Source: Acidimicrobiaceae bacterium RAAP-2 (GTDB lineage Bacteria; Actinomycetota; Acidimicrobiia; Acidimicrobiales; RAAP-2). Taken from it: a DNA stretch of 51,773 bases. The notes below the pieces were generated by a model, which saw only the letters and a program-made list of their open reading frames with translations, had not been told where the DNA came from and ran no database searches. Shown here piece by piece: positions 25,648 to 34,408 of this stretch. Positions within the stretch are counted from its first letter, which is position 1, and every line of letters begins with the position of its first letter. Where the stretch lies: contig LMAD01000014.1 in the NCBI GenBank assembly GCA_001443545.1, positions 1-51,773 of the forward strand. The letters are read 5' to 3'. The position numbers and the translations under genes were made by a program.

Positions 25648-26423
25648 CGCTCGTCGTCGAGTCGCCGAACCCAGGCGGCGGGACGCTTCTCCAAGTAGGC
25701 GCTCATCCCCTCACGCGCCGCCGAACTCGTGAAGAGTCGCGCGGAGAGTTCGGCCGTCCAAGCGAAGGCCTCGTCGGTGTCGAGGGTCGGCACCACGTTC
25801 AACAGTCGCTTGATCTCGCCGATCGCGCCCGGCTCACCGGCGAGCAGGTCGTTGACGACATCCTCGACGGTCGCATCGAGATCCTCGCGCGCGACGACGT
25901 GGGCGATCAGACCCATGCGTGCGGCCTCGTCCGAGTCGAAACGGGTACCGCGCAAGAAGGCCTCCTGGGTGTCGACGCGACGCATCTTGGCCATGCACAC
26001 GACGGCGATCATCGCCGGGGCGAGGCCGAGTCGGACCTCGGTGAAGCCGAAGGTGACCCCGCGCACCGCGACGGCGACGTCGAGCACGGCCGCGAGTCCG
26101 ACCCCGCCGGCGACGCAGTGGCCATCGATGCGTCCGACGAAGGGCTTGGGTGACTGGCGGATCCGCTGGAGCAGGTCGACGAGACCGACCGGGGGACGGG
26201 TGCCCGGCGCGGCCTCGCGCTGCTCGCTGAGGTCGGCCCCGGCGCAGAACGTCCGACCCTGATTGGTGAGGACGACTACGCGCACGTTCGGGTGGGCTTC
26301 GGCGACGTCGATCGCGTCGAGCAACTCGTGCAGCATCGCGCCGCTCAGCGCGTTGCGCCGCGCCTCGTCGGCGAGGGTGATCGTGCAGACCCCGCGGTCG
26401 ATCGAGGTGAGTACGAGGCTCAT
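25644..26423 (-). CDS. Enoyl-CoA hydratase/isomerase family protein
   Basis: 259-residue crotonase-fold enzyme. RRNALSGAMLHELLDAI, GRTFCAGADLSEQRE (oxyanion hole) and GHCVAGGVGLAAVLDVAVA are typical; the VRLGLAPAMIAVV stretch holds the second oxyanion/substrate region. It is the last gene of the minus-strand carboxylase operon, overlapping the preceding TIGR03084-like gene by 4 bases. By position it resembles AtuE or a methylglutaconyl-CoA hydratase acting after the carboxylase, but the substrate cannot be read. ATG 26423 follows GGAGGGCTC. Confidence 0.87.
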   Translation of the reverse strand: MSLVLTSIDRGVCTITLADEARRNALSGAMLHELLDAIDVAEAHPNVRVVVLTNQGRTFCAGADLSEQREAAPGTRPPVGLVDLLQRIRQSPKPFVGRIDGHCVAGGVGLAAVLDVAVAVRGVTFGFTEVRLGLAPAMIAVVCMAKMRRVDTQEAFLRGTRFDSDEAARMGLIAHVVAREDLDATVEDVVNDLLAGEPGAIGEIKRLLNVVPTLDTDEAFAWTAELSARLFTSSAAREGMSAYLEKRPAAWVRRLDDER

Positions 26424-27223
26424 GAGCCCTCCTTGGCGTTGGGGCCGAGCGTCGCAGTGCCCGCGAAGGCCTGCGCGCGAACCAGCCAGTGTCGTCCGAG
26501 TTCGCCGGTCACCAGCGCGGTGTCGTCGAGGTGGCGTCGCTGGGTGACCACGAGACAGAAGTGCTCGGCGGGACCGCTCACGGTGTCCTCGGCGTCGGGC
26601 TCGCCCCACGCCCAGGACGCACCCGTTGGACTCGTGAGCGTCACGCGCACCCGGCCCTCGGGCGCAGTCTCGCCGCGCACCGCGTAGGACCAGCCCCGCG
26701 TGATCACGCCGAGGCGCGCCACGTGCACCAGTCGGTCGGTGGCCGCCAGGTGCACGCCGAGGGCGTCGGCCACGTCCGTGCCGTGCGCCCAGGTCTCCAT
26801 CAGTCGGGCGGTGAGGAATGACGCCGCGCTCATCGACGGCCCGTACCAGGGGACCCGGGCGGCCGGTTCGAGGGTGCGGGCCGCCGCGGCCAGCGTGGCT
26901 CGGTTCTCGCGCCAGCCGACGAGCACGGCCGCTGGCGGCATCGACCGCCACGGGCCGAGGGTGAAATCGTCGAGTTCGCCGGCGAGCACGACCTCGACCA
27001 GTGGCGCGAGTGAGGACTGGAACTCGTCGGGGTTCGAGATCGCCAGGGTGGCGGCCCGGTCGAAGTGGGCGAGGTGCGCGATCTGGTCTTGGACGCTCCA
27101 GCCAGCGGCGGGCGTATCGCGACGCCACGCGGCGTCGTCGATCGCCGCGACGAGTGCGTCGAGCGAGTCCTGCTCGCCCGCGAGATCGCGCGCCAGCGCG
27201 TCGAGCTCGACGCGCGTCGTCAC
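26420..27223 (-). CDS. TIGR03084-like / maleylpyruvate isomerase-type metal-binding protein
   Basis: 267-residue DinB-fold protein. The N-terminal mycothiol-dependent maleylpyruvate isomerase-like domain shows WSVQDQIAHLAHFDRAA (first His ligand region) and ARLMETWAHGTDVADALG (second). A C-terminal domain (VRVTLTSPTGASWAWGEP, GELGRHWLVRAQAFAGTA) resembles the SCP2/MDMPI C-terminal type. Members occur beside acyl-CoA genes in Actinomycetota; many are thought to use mycothiol or another metal-bound thiol. GTG 27223 overlaps the AtuA-like stop (GTGA). Exact function is unknown. Confidence 0.75.
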   Translation of the reverse strand: MTTRVELDALARDLAGEQDSLDALVAAIDDAAWRRDTPAAGWSVQDQIAHLAHFDRAATLAISNPDEFQSSLAPLVEVVLAGELDDFTLGPWRSMPPAAVLVGWRENRATLAAAARTLEPAARVPWYGPSMSAASFLTARLMETWAHGTDVADALGVHLAATDRLVHVARLGVITRGWSYAVRGETAPEGRVRVTLTSPTGASWAWGEPDAEDTVSGPAEHFCLVVTQRRHLDDTALVTGELGRHWLVRAQAFAGTATLGPNAKEGS

Positions 27224-29016
27224 GGTTCGAGCAGGTCGCTGGGTGCGTCGACGAGACGGCTGCGCAGCCATTCGCCGAGCCCCTTGGCCTGCTTGTCCAG
27301 TCGGCTCGAGGCCGCCACGCCCTCTTCGAGCAGGTCGTGGATGAAGAAGTTGAGTGCGCGCAGGTTCGCCAAGCGGTAGCGCTCGACCGGGAGTTCGGCC
27401 ACCTCGGGCAGCAACGTGCGCAGCCGGTCGATCGTGAGGAACCCGTCGAGCCACGCCCAGGTCCGGTCGTCGCGCGCGAAGACGCCGAGGTTGGCGTGGC
27501 CGCCCTTGTCACCGGAGCGGGCGCCGACGAGCCGACCGAGGGCGACGCGCGTGGTGGGACCCTCGGTCGGGGGCACCACCGGGTCGGGGGTGGGCGACAC
27601 CGGGGCGTCGCCCCCGGGCGCGACCGAGTCGACGACGCGAACGTCGCCACCGGGTGCGACCGAGTCGACGACGCGAACGTCGCCCCCGAGAACGCTCACG
27701 TACTGGGGCACGACCGACGCCGCCACGAGGGCCGGCCGATAGACGCCGAAGGGGGCGGCGGCACCCGGCGCGTTGCCGACGCCGAAGTACCCCGGAATCG
27801 TCGCCAACGCGATTTCGACGCCGGCGTTGGCGACGGCGCGACCGACCTTGCGTTCGTCGTGGTCGCGCAGCGTGAGGTGCCACAGGGCGACGGCCTCGTC
27901 GTTGGAGACCGGGTCGATCTTCTCGGTGCGCGAGAGGCGCGACGTGACGCGTTCGAAGTCGTCCGGTCCGTAGGGGCAGGCGTCCCAGAATGCCGCCTCG
28001 ACGAGTTGAGCCTTGGCCTCGATATCGAGACCGGTCAGGGCGATGTGGAGATCCTGGCGATAGCCGCCGAGTTCGTTGGTCGCGACCTTCAAGGTCGCGG
28101 GCGGTGCCTCGCCGCGCACGCCGCTGATTCGGACGCGGTCGGGTCCGAGCGAGTCCAGCGCGATCGTGTCGAAGCGCGCCGTGACGTCGGGACCGAGGTA
28201 ACGCGGACCACCGATCTCGTAGAGCAGCTGGGAGGTGACCGTCCCGATCGAGACCTCGCCGCCGGTGCCGTCGTGCTTGCCGACCACGCAGGAGCCGTCC
28301 TCGGCCACCTCGACCCACGGGAAGCCCACGTGAGTCATGTCGGCGACCTCGGTGAAGAAGGAGTAGTTGCCCCCGGTGGCCTGGGCCCCACACTCGACCA
28401 CGTGACCAGCGACGACGGCACCGGCCAGCGCGTCGAAGTCGTGGCGACTCCAGCCGTGATGCCAGGCCGCCGGGCCACAGACGACGGCCGCGTCGGTCAC
28501 TCGACCGGTGATCACGATGTCGGCGCCCATGTCGAGTGCCTCGACGATGCCGAAGGCGCCCAGATAGGCGTTGGCGGTGAGTAATGCCCCCGACGTGAAG
28601 GATTCGCCCGATTCGAAATCGGTGAGACCCTGTCCCTTCGCCGCTAGCTCGTCGAGTCGTCCCACGAGGTCGTCGCCGTTCACGAAGGCGATGCGCGGCG
28701 CGAGGCCGAGTCGCTGGCCGACTTCGGCGACGGCGAGGGCGCAGTGTTCGGGGTCGAGGCCGCCGGCGTTGGACACGACCTTGATCCCACGCTCGAGACA
28801 GATGCCCATGACCTGTTCCATCTGGGAGACGAAACTGCGCGCGTACCCCCCGCCGGGGTGCTTCAGGCGGGTGCGCGCGAGGATCAGCATCGTGAGTTCG
28901 GCGAGCCAGTCGCCCGTCAGGACGTCGATGGGACCGTCCTCGACCATCTCGCGCGCGGCCGACAACCGGTCACCGTAGAAACCCGAGCAGTTCGCGATTC
29001 GAATCGGGTCGGCCAC
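27220..29016 (-). CDS. AtuA-like (DUF1446) protein of acyclic terpenoid / branched acyl-CoA catabolism
   Basis: 598 residues. The N-terminal DUF1446 domain (about 1-445; IANCSGFYGDRLSAAREMV, VVSNAGGLDPEHCA, DIVITGRVTDAAVVCGPAAW, GHVVECGAQATGGNY) is followed by a linker and a C-terminal domain (ALGRLVGARSGDKGGHANLGVFAR) also typical of AtuA-type proteins. AtuA is required for citronellol/geraniol degradation in Pseudomonas, but its chemical step is not established. The linker contains two copies of GGDVRVVDSVAP, from a 36-bp duplication. The start GTG 29016 is six bases past the stop of the biotin carboxylase gene. Lies between carboxylase and hydratase genes. Confidence 0.83.
   Translation of the reverse strand: MADPIRIANCSGFYGDRLSAAREMVEDGPIDVLTGDWLAELTMLILARTRLKHPGGGYARSFVSQMEQVMGICLERGIKVVSNAGGLDPEHCALAVAEVGQRLGLAPRIAFVNGDDLVGRLDELAAKGQGLTDFESGESFTSGALLTANAYLGAFGIVEALDMGADIVITGRVTDAAVVCGPAAWHHGWSRHDFDALAGAVVAGHVVECGAQATGGNYSFFTEVADMTHVGFPWVEVAEDGSCVVGKHDGTGGEVSIGTVTSQLLYEIGGPRYLGPDVTARFDTIALDSLGPDRVRISGVRGEAPPATLKVATNELGGYRQDLHIALTGLDIEAKAQLVEAAFWDACPYGPDDFERVTSRLSRTEKIDPVSNDEAVALWHLTLRDHDERKVGRAVANAGVEIALATIPGYFGVGNAPGAAAPFGVYRPALVAASVVPQYVSVLGGDVRVVDSVAPGGDVRVVDSVAPGGDAPVSPTPDPVVPPTEGPTTRVALGRLVGARSGDKGGHANLGVFARDDRTWAWLDGFLTIDRLRTLLPEVAELPVERYRLANLRALNFFIHDLLEEGVAASSRLDKQAKGLGEWLRSRLVDAPSDLLEP
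27611..27682. repeat. 36-bp tandem duplication in the AtuA-like gene
   Basis: Units 27611-27646 and 27647-27682 match at 34 of 36 positions by eye, and a partial third unit follows. Each encodes 12 residues of the linker between the two AtuA domains, so the frame is kept. Confidence 0.9.
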
Positions 29017-29022
29017 GGCGAC

Positions 29023-30957
29023 CTAGTCCTCGGCTGGCTCGTCGGGTTCGAAGTCGAGGAGCTCGGCTCCGCCGTCGACCTGTTGACCGGCGCGAACCAG
29101 TACCGCGGTCACGACCCCGTCCGCGGGGGCGGTGATGGGGTGCTCCATCTTCATCGCCTCGAGTACGACGAGGGTCGCGCCGGCGCGCACGCGGTCGCCA
29201 ACGTTCACGCGCAGGTCGATCACCACGCCCGGCATCGGCGCCAGGAGGCCACCGACGGCGTCGACCAGGCCCGGAACGGTGAAGCGCGGTACGACGGCGA
29301 ACTCGACGGTGCCCCGGGGCACCTGCACGTAGAGGTGGTGAGCGGTGGCGCTCACGCGCGCAAGCCAGCGTCGATCGTTGACCTCGAGATCGATCGACGT
29401 GGGCGTCCACTTCGCGATTCTCGCGGTACCCGTGCCCAGGGCCACGGTCCCGTCGCGACGGAAGTGGTAGTCGACGGTCACGACTCGTTCACCGTGTCGC
29501 AGCTCGACGTGCTGGTCGGGGAGTCGGGCGTTTCGCCACCCACTCGGCACCGCCGCGAGCACGATGGCCCCGTCGCGGTTTCGGCCCTGGAGCCAGAGGG
29601 CGGCCGCGACGGCGGCGTCGTAGAGTTCGTCCTCGCTGAGCGCCAACCTCCGCGCCGGGGCGTGGCGTTCGATGAAGTCGGTCGTCGTGTCGCCGGCGAG
29701 GAAGCCGGGGTGGCGAAGGGTCGCGGCGAGGAAGTCCCGGTTGGTCGTGACCCCGCCGAGGTGGAGCCGTTCCAGGGCACTCGCGAGTACGCCGGCGGCC
29801 TCCTCACGGGTGGGGGCGTGGGCGATGACCTTGGCGAGCAGGGGGTCGAAGGCCACCGAGACCACCGAGTCCCGCTCGACGCCCGACTCCCAACGCACGC
29901 TCGGGGTCGGGGACGGTTCGAAGGCGCTGAGCACGCCGGTCGCGGGGAGGAATCCCGCGCTCGGGTCTTCGGCGCACAGTCGCACCTCGATCGCCCATCC
30001 CCGCGGTGCGCGCTCCGCCGTCGCGCTGAGGGGGTGGCCGTCGGCGATGCGCAGCTGCTCGCGCACCAGATCCACGCCGGTCACCATCTCGGTGACCGGG
30101 TGCTCCACTTGCAGCCGAGTGTTGACTTCGAGGAAGTAGAAGTCGCGCGTGGCGTCGTCGACGAGGAACTCGACGGTGCCCGCCGACTGGTAGCCAATCG
30201 CTCGGGCGAGCGTGAGGGCGGCCTCGCCCATCGCGGCCCGCATCGACGCGTCGACGACGGGCGACGGCGACTCTTCGACGAGCTTCTGGTGACGTCGCTG
30301 GATCGAACACTCGCGTTCGCCGAGGTGCACGAGGCCGCCGTGCGCGTCACCGAGGATTTGGATCTCGATGTGCCTCGAGGCCCCGACGTAGCGCTCGAGG
30401 AAGACCCGGTCGTCGCCGAAGCCGCCGAGCGCCTCTCGTTTGGCGGCCGCCACCGCTTCATCGAGCTGATCGATCGAGGTGACCAGGCGCATCCCCTTGC
30501 CGCCACCGCCGGCCGCCGCCTTGACGAGCAGGGGGAAGCCGACGGACTCGGCGTCCGCGGGGTCGGGGCTCGAGACGAGCACGGGCACACCCAGCGAACG
30601 GGCGAGATCCTTGGCGGCCAGCTTGTCGCCCATGGCTTCGATGACCGCGGGCGGCGGTCCGACCCAGGTCAGTCCGGCGGCCCCGACCGCGCGGGCGAAG
30701 TCGGCGTTCTCCGAAAGGAAGCCGTAACCCGGGTGGATCGCGTCGGCTCCGGCGCGCCGGGCCGCTTCGATGACCGCGGCTCCGTCGAGGTAGCCCGTGT
30801 TCAGGCGGATCGCGACGTCCGCGTCGGTGACGAAGGGGGCGTGTCGGTCGGCGTCCACGTAGACCGCGACCGTGCGCAGACCGAGGGAACGCGCACCGCG
30901 AATCACGCGTCGCGCAATCTCGCCTCGATTCGCGACGAGGACGCTCGACATGGTCAT
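29023..30957 (-). CDS. Acyl-CoA carboxylase alpha chain (biotin carboxylase + BCCP)
   Basis: 644 residues. The biotin carboxylase domain (1-450) starts SSVLVANRGEIARRVIRGAR and has GYGFLSENADFAR, the ATP grasp VKAAAGGGGKGMRLV, HIEIQILGD, ERECSIQRRHQKLVEE and EVNTRLQVEHPVTE. The biotin carrier domain at the C-terminus has the biotinylated lysine in LEAMKMEHPI. This two-domain form is found in methylcrotonyl-, geranyl- (AtuF), acetyl- and propionyl-CoA carboxylases. ATG 30957 overlaps the stop of the beta-chain gene (ATGA); a second ATG two codons on is possible. AtuA and hydratase genes downstream favour a branched-chain enoyl-CoA substrate. Confidence 0.9.
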   Translation of the reverse strand: MTMSSVLVANRGEIARRVIRGARSLGLRTVAVYVDADRHAPFVTDADVAIRLNTGYLDGAAVIEAARRAGADAIHPGYGFLSENADFARAVGAAGLTWVGPPPAVIEAMGDKLAAKDLARSLGVPVLVSSPDPADAESVGFPLLVKAAAGGGGKGMRLVTSIDQLDEAVAAAKREALGGFGDDRVFLERYVGASRHIEIQILGDAHGGLVHLGERECSIQRRHQKLVEESPSPVVDASMRAAMGEAALTLARAIGYQSAGTVEFLVDDATRDFYFLEVNTRLQVEHPVTEMVTGVDLVREQLRIADGHPLSATAERAPRGWAIEVRLCAEDPSAGFLPATGVLSAFEPSPTPSVRWESGVERDSVVSVAFDPLLAKVIAHAPTREEAAGVLASALERLHLGGVTTNRDFLAATLRHPGFLAGDTTTDFIERHAPARRLALSEDELYDAAVAAALWLQGRNRDGAIVLAAVPSGWRNARLPDQHVELRHGERVVTVDYHFRRDGTVALGTGTARIAKWTPTSIDLEVNDRRWLARVSATAHHLYVQVPRGTVEFAVVPRFTVPGLVDAVGGLLAPMPGVVIDLRVNVGDRVRAGATLVVLEAMKMEHPITAPADGVVTAVLVRAGQQVDGGAELLDFEPDEPAED

Positions 30958-32591
30958 AGGCGGAACACCCCGTAGCTCGTCGCACCCTCGATCGGTCGGC
31001 TCCGTACGACGGAGAGACACAGTCCGAGCACCGTGCGCGTATCGCGGGGGTCGATGATGCCGTCGTCGCTCACCACGCCGGTCGCGGCGAGGGCGAGTGA
31101 CCCCTTCTCCTGGATTTCTTCGACCATCGCGACGATCTTCGCGTCCTCGTCCTCGTCGAACGGCTCACCCTTGCGCTCGGCCTGGGCCCGTCGGACCTGG
31201 CTCATCACCCCGGCGATCTGCTTGGGACCCATGACGGCGATCTTCGCGGTCGGCCAGAGGAACGTGAACCGATTGCCGAAGGCGCGCCCCGACATCCCGT
31301 AGGTTCCGGCCCCGTACGAGGAGCCGACGATCACGGTGAGGTGGGGTACCGTCGAATTGGTGACGGCGTTGAGCATCTGCGAACCCTTCTTGATGATGCC
31401 CTCGGCCTCGGCTTCGCGACCGACCATGTAGCCGGTCACGTTCTGCAGGAAGATCAAGGGGACGTCGATTTGGTTGCAGAGTTGGATGAACTGGCCCGCC
31501 TTCTCGGCCGCGTGGGGGTAGATCACCCCGTTGTTGCCCAGGATGCCGACGGGGTAGCCGTGGATGGAAGCCCAGCCACAGATCATGGTCGAGCCGTAGC
31601 GGGCCTTGAACTCTTCGAATCGCGATCCGTCCACGACCCGGCCGATGATTTCGCGCACGTCGACCGGTTGGCGCAGGTCTCGGCTCACGATGCCGAGGAG
31701 GTCTTCGGGGTCGAGTACCGGCTCGTCGACCCGCAGTGACGGCACCGGACCGCGCTTGCGCCAATTCAGATGCGAGACGACCTCTCGACAGAGTCGGATG
31801 GCGTCCATCTCGTCCTCGGCGAAGTAGTCGCCCAGTCCCGACACTTCGGCGTGCAGCCGGGCACCACCGAGCGTCTCGTCGTCGGTCTCCTCCCCGGTCG
31901 CCATCTTCACGAGTGGCGGTCCGGCGAGGAAGATCTTGGACTGGTCCTTGACGACGATGTTGTAGTCCGAGAGACCGGGCTGGTAGGCGCCGCCGGCTGT
32001 CGAGGAACCGAAGACGACGCTGACGGTCGGTACGCGCATCTTGGACAGTTCGATGAGGTCGTAGAAGAATCGGCCGCTCTCGGCGAAGTGGCCGGTGTTC
32101 ATCTTGCCCCCGCCGCCGCTGCCGACGCGAAGGTCGGCGCCAGCCGATTCGACGAAACTGACGTAGGGGATCTGGTTGTCTCGGGCGACCTCGAGGGCCC
32201 GCATCCACTTCTTCGCCGAGTAGATCGTGAGCGCTCCGCCCAGGACCGAGGGGTCGTTGGCCATGATCACGCACTCGGTGCCGGCGATGACCCCGATGCC
32301 GACGACCATGCCGCCGCCCATGGCGTAGTCCGAGTCGTACCCGGCGAGGGCCGAGAGTTCGAGGAAGGGGCTGTCCGGGTCGAGTACCGCGGCGATGCGT
32401 TCGCGCACCGGCATCTTGCCCCGGCTCCGCAGTCGGGCCATCGCCTTGTCGCCACCGCCGGCGTTGGCCTGGTCGAGCAGGTCGTCGATGACCTCGAGCT
32501 GTTCGAGGAGGTCGACGCGATTCTGTTCGAAGGTGTCGCTCGCGGTGTCGAGTCGCGAGACCAGGGCCGGGGCTAAGAGGGCGCGCTCCAC
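30954..32591 (-). CDS. Acyl-CoA carboxylase beta chain (carboxyltransferase)
   Basis: 545 residues, both crotonase-like halves present. RLRSRGKMPVRERIAAVLD, GADLRVGSGGGGKMNTGH, FGSSTAGGAYQPGLSDYN and QNVTGYMVGREAEAEGI then GSSYGAGTYGMSGRAFGNRF are the acyl-CoA and carboxybiotin-binding parts. Length and the QNVTGYMVG segment are closest to methylcrotonyl/geranyl-CoA carboxylase beta chains (LiuB/AtuC) rather than the shorter propionyl-CoA type; this is judged by eye. It is the first gene of the five-gene minus-strand operon. GTG 32591 is six bases after TAGTAT, so the operon message is probably leaderless. Confidence 0.9.
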   Translation of the reverse strand: MERALLAPALVSRLDTASDTFEQNRVDLLEQLEVIDDLLDQANAGGGDKAMARLRSRGKMPVRERIAAVLDPDSPFLELSALAGYDSDYAMGGGMVVGIGVIAGTECVIMANDPSVLGGALTIYSAKKWMRALEVARDNQIPYVSFVESAGADLRVGSGGGGKMNTGHFAESGRFFYDLIELSKMRVPTVSVVFGSSTAGGAYQPGLSDYNIVVKDQSKIFLAGPPLVKMATGEETDDETLGGARLHAEVSGLGDYFAEDEMDAIRLCREVVSHLNWRKRGPVPSLRVDEPVLDPEDLLGIVSRDLRQPVDVREIIGRVVDGSRFEEFKARYGSTMICGWASIHGYPVGILGNNGVIYPHAAEKAGQFIQLCNQIDVPLIFLQNVTGYMVGREAEAEGIIKKGSQMLNAVTNSTVPHLTVIVGSSYGAGTYGMSGRAFGNRFTFLWPTAKIAVMGPKQIAGVMSQVRRAQAERKGEPFDEDEDAKIVAMVEEIQEKGSLALAATGVVSDDGIIDPRDTRTVLGLCLSVVRSRPIEGATSYGVFRL

Positions 32592-32597
32592 GCGCCG

Positions 32598-32603
32598 ATA
32601 CTA
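32598..32603 (-). promoter_or_regulatory. -10 box TAGTAT, leaderless start of the carboxylase operon
   Basis: On the minus strand TAGTAT plus six bases leads into GTG 32591. It lies in the 61-bp divergent gap shared with rpiB. Confidence 0.55.
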
Positions 32604-32639
32604 CGACCGACGGACAGGTGAGCGAGAATGGTCGACGGG

Positions 32640-32645
32640 TAGGGT
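32640..32645 (+). promoter_or_regulatory. -10 box TAGGGT, leaderless or near-leaderless start of rpiB
   Basis: TAGGGT is seven bases before ATG 32653, so transcription should begin at or one base before it. The same bases could act as a weak ribosome site if an upstream start were used. Confidence 0.45.
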
Positions 32646-32652
32646 AGTGATG

Positions 32653-33102
32653 ATGCGCCTCGCTCTGGGATCCGATCACGCCGGCTACGAGCTCAAGGCG
32701 CACCTCGCGGCCACCCTCGAGCAGTGGGGCTACGACGTTACTGACCTCGGCACCGAGAACGGCGAGGATTCGGTGGACTACCCCGATTACGGCGAAGCCG
32801 TCGGTCGTGCGGTGGCCTCGGGCGCGGCCGACCTCGGGGTGGCGGTCTGTGGATCGGGCATCGGGATCTCGATGGCGGCGAACAAGGTATCCGGGGTTCG
32901 CGCCGCACTCGTCCACGACGTCACCTCGGCGCACTTGGCGCGCGAGCACAACCACGCCAACGTGCTCTGCTTCGGCGGACGACTGACTGGACCGGCCGTG
33001 GCGGTCGAGGCCCTGCGGGCGTGGCTGGACGCCGTGCCCGGCGAGGGCCGTCACGAGGGGCGAATCGCGAAATTGACGACGCTCGACGACCGTCGAGCTT
33101 GA
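32653..33102 (+). CDS. rpiB: Ribose-5-phosphate isomerase B
   Basis: 149 residues interconverting ribose-5-phosphate and ribulose-5-phosphate. RLALGSDHAGYELKAHL, TDLGTENGEDSVDYPDYG, GVAVCGSGIGISMAANKVSGVRAA (with the active-site Cys in AVCGSGIG), REHNHANVLCFGGR. ATG 32653 gives the usual MRLALGSDHAG start; ATG 32650 is directly before it and cannot be excluded. It heads the rpiB-glyA-wecA-atp run and faces the carboxylase operon across a short shared promoter region. Confidence 0.93.
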   Translation: MRLALGSDHAGYELKAHLAATLEQWGYDVTDLGTENGEDSVDYPDYGEAVGRAVASGAADLGVAVCGSGIGISMAANKVSGVRAALVHDVTSAHLAREHNHANVLCFGGRLTGPAVAVEALRAWLDAVPGEGRHEGRIAKLTTLDDRRA

Positions 33103-33116
33103 GAAGAGAGGCGGCC

Positions 33117-34406
33117 GTGGAGTCTTCCCCGTTCGACGCATGGATCACTAACGACGACGAGCTGGTGTCGTTGCTCGGCCAAGAGTGGCAGCGACAGACG
33201 ACGACGTTGCAGCTCATCGCGAGCGAGAACTTCGCGTCGCCGGCCGTCATGGCCGCCACCGGCTCCGTACTCACCAACAAGTACGCCGAGGGCTACCCCG
33301 GGCGCCGCTACTACGGCGGCAATCAGATCGTCGACGAGGTGGAGGACCTGGCCCGACGCCGACTGACGGCGCTCTTCGGCGCCGATCACGCCAACGTCCA
33401 ACCCCACAGCGGGGCGAACGCCAACGTCGCGGTCTACCAGGCGCTCTTGGAGACCGGCGACACGATCCTCGCAATGCGCCTCGACCAGGGCGGCCACCTC
33501 ACTCACGGCTCGCCGGCGTCGATGACCTCCAAGGCCTGGCACTTCGTCTCCTACGGCGTGACCCCGCGCCACGACGACCCCGAGCACCCCGGTGAGTTGA
33601 TCGACTTCGACAACGTGCGTGACCTCGCGCTGGAACATCGACCCAAGTTGATCGTGGCGGGCGCGACCGCCTACGCCCGACGCATCGATCCGTCGCCGTT
33701 CCGCGAGATCGCCGATGAGGTGGGGGCGCTGTTGATGTTCGACTCGGCTCACGTCGCTGGGTTGATCGCGGGTGGGTCGCACCCCAACCCCGTGCCCTAC
33801 GCCGACGTCGTCACCTTCACCACGCACAAGACCCTGCGAGGACCCCGCGGTGGGGCGATTCTCTCGCGCGCGGAGTTGGCCAAGCAGATCGACTCGGCCG
33901 TCTTCCCAGGTCAGCAGGGCGGCCCACTCGAGAACGCCATCGCCGCGAAGGCCGTGGCCTTCCGCGAGGCCGCGCAGCCGTCGTTCGCGACCTACACCGA
34001 CCAGATCATCGCCAACGCCAAGGCGTTCGCGACCGCGCTCGCGGGGCACGGGTTCCGCCTCGTGTCGGGGGGGACCGAGAACCACATGGTCCTGCTCGAC
34101 CTACGCGACTTTGACGCTGAACTCACGGGCAAGGTGGCCCAGGAAGTCCTGGACCGGGCCGGAATCACGACGAACCGCAACACGATCCCCGACGATCCCC
34201 GGAGCCCGTTCATCACGTCGGGACTGCGCCTCGGCACCGCGGCCCAGACCACGGCGGGCATGCACGAGGGTGAGTTCTCCCAGGTCGCGGACCTCATGGC
34301 CAAGGCCCTGCGCGGGCGAGACGATGAGGCGCTCATTGCGGCGATACGCGTCGACGTGGCCGATCTCTGTCACTCGTTCAACCCGTACGCCAACTTCGTG
34401 AAGTAA
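33117..34406 (+). CDS. glyA: Serine hydroxymethyltransferase
   Basis: 429-residue PLP enzyme interconverting serine and glycine with tetrahydrofolate. LQLIASENFASPAVMAATGS, TNKYAEGYPGRRYYGG, the PLP-lysine motif VVTFTTHKTLRGPRGG, and GTAAQTTAGMHEGE are the standard marks. It begins at GTG 33117 with a GAGAAGAGAG ribosome site, 14 bp after rpiB, and is followed two bases later by the WecA-type gene, so the run is likely one transcript. An earlier in-frame start would overlap rpiB and is rejected. Confidence 0.95.
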   Translation: MESSPFDAWITNDDELVSLLGQEWQRQTTTLQLIASENFASPAVMAATGSVLTNKYAEGYPGRRYYGGNQIVDEVEDLARRRLTALFGADHANVQPHSGANANVAVYQALLETGDTILAMRLDQGGHLTHGSPASMTSKAWHFVSYGVTPRHDDPEHPGELIDFDNVRDLALEHRPKLIVAGATAYARRIDPSPFREIADEVGALLMFDSAHVAGLIAGGSHPNPVPYADVVTFTTHKTLRGPRGGAILSRAELAKQIDSAVFPGQQGGPLENAIAAKAVAFREAAQPSFATYTDQIIANAKAFATALAGHGFRLVSGGTENHMVLLDLRDFDAELTGKVAQEVLDRAGITTNRNTIPDDPRSPFITSGLRLGTAAQTTAGMHEGEFSQVADLMAKALRGRDDEALIAAIRVDVADLCHSFNPYANFVK

Positions 34407-34408
34407 CC

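Noticed and set aside
27611..27682. CRISPR-like 36-bp repeat
   Set aside because: The units are directly adjacent with no spacers and lie in frame inside a protein gene, so this is an internal duplication.
28744..30975. Very long open frame on the plus strand opposite the AtuA/carboxylase genes
   Set aside because: It mirrors two well-supported minus-strand genes; its translation has no domain and is a by-product of high GC content.
31165..33141. Long minus-strand frame across the carboxylase beta gene and rpiB
   Set aside because: Arginine- and proline-rich shadow with no recognisable motif; both overlapping real genes carry clear family signatures.
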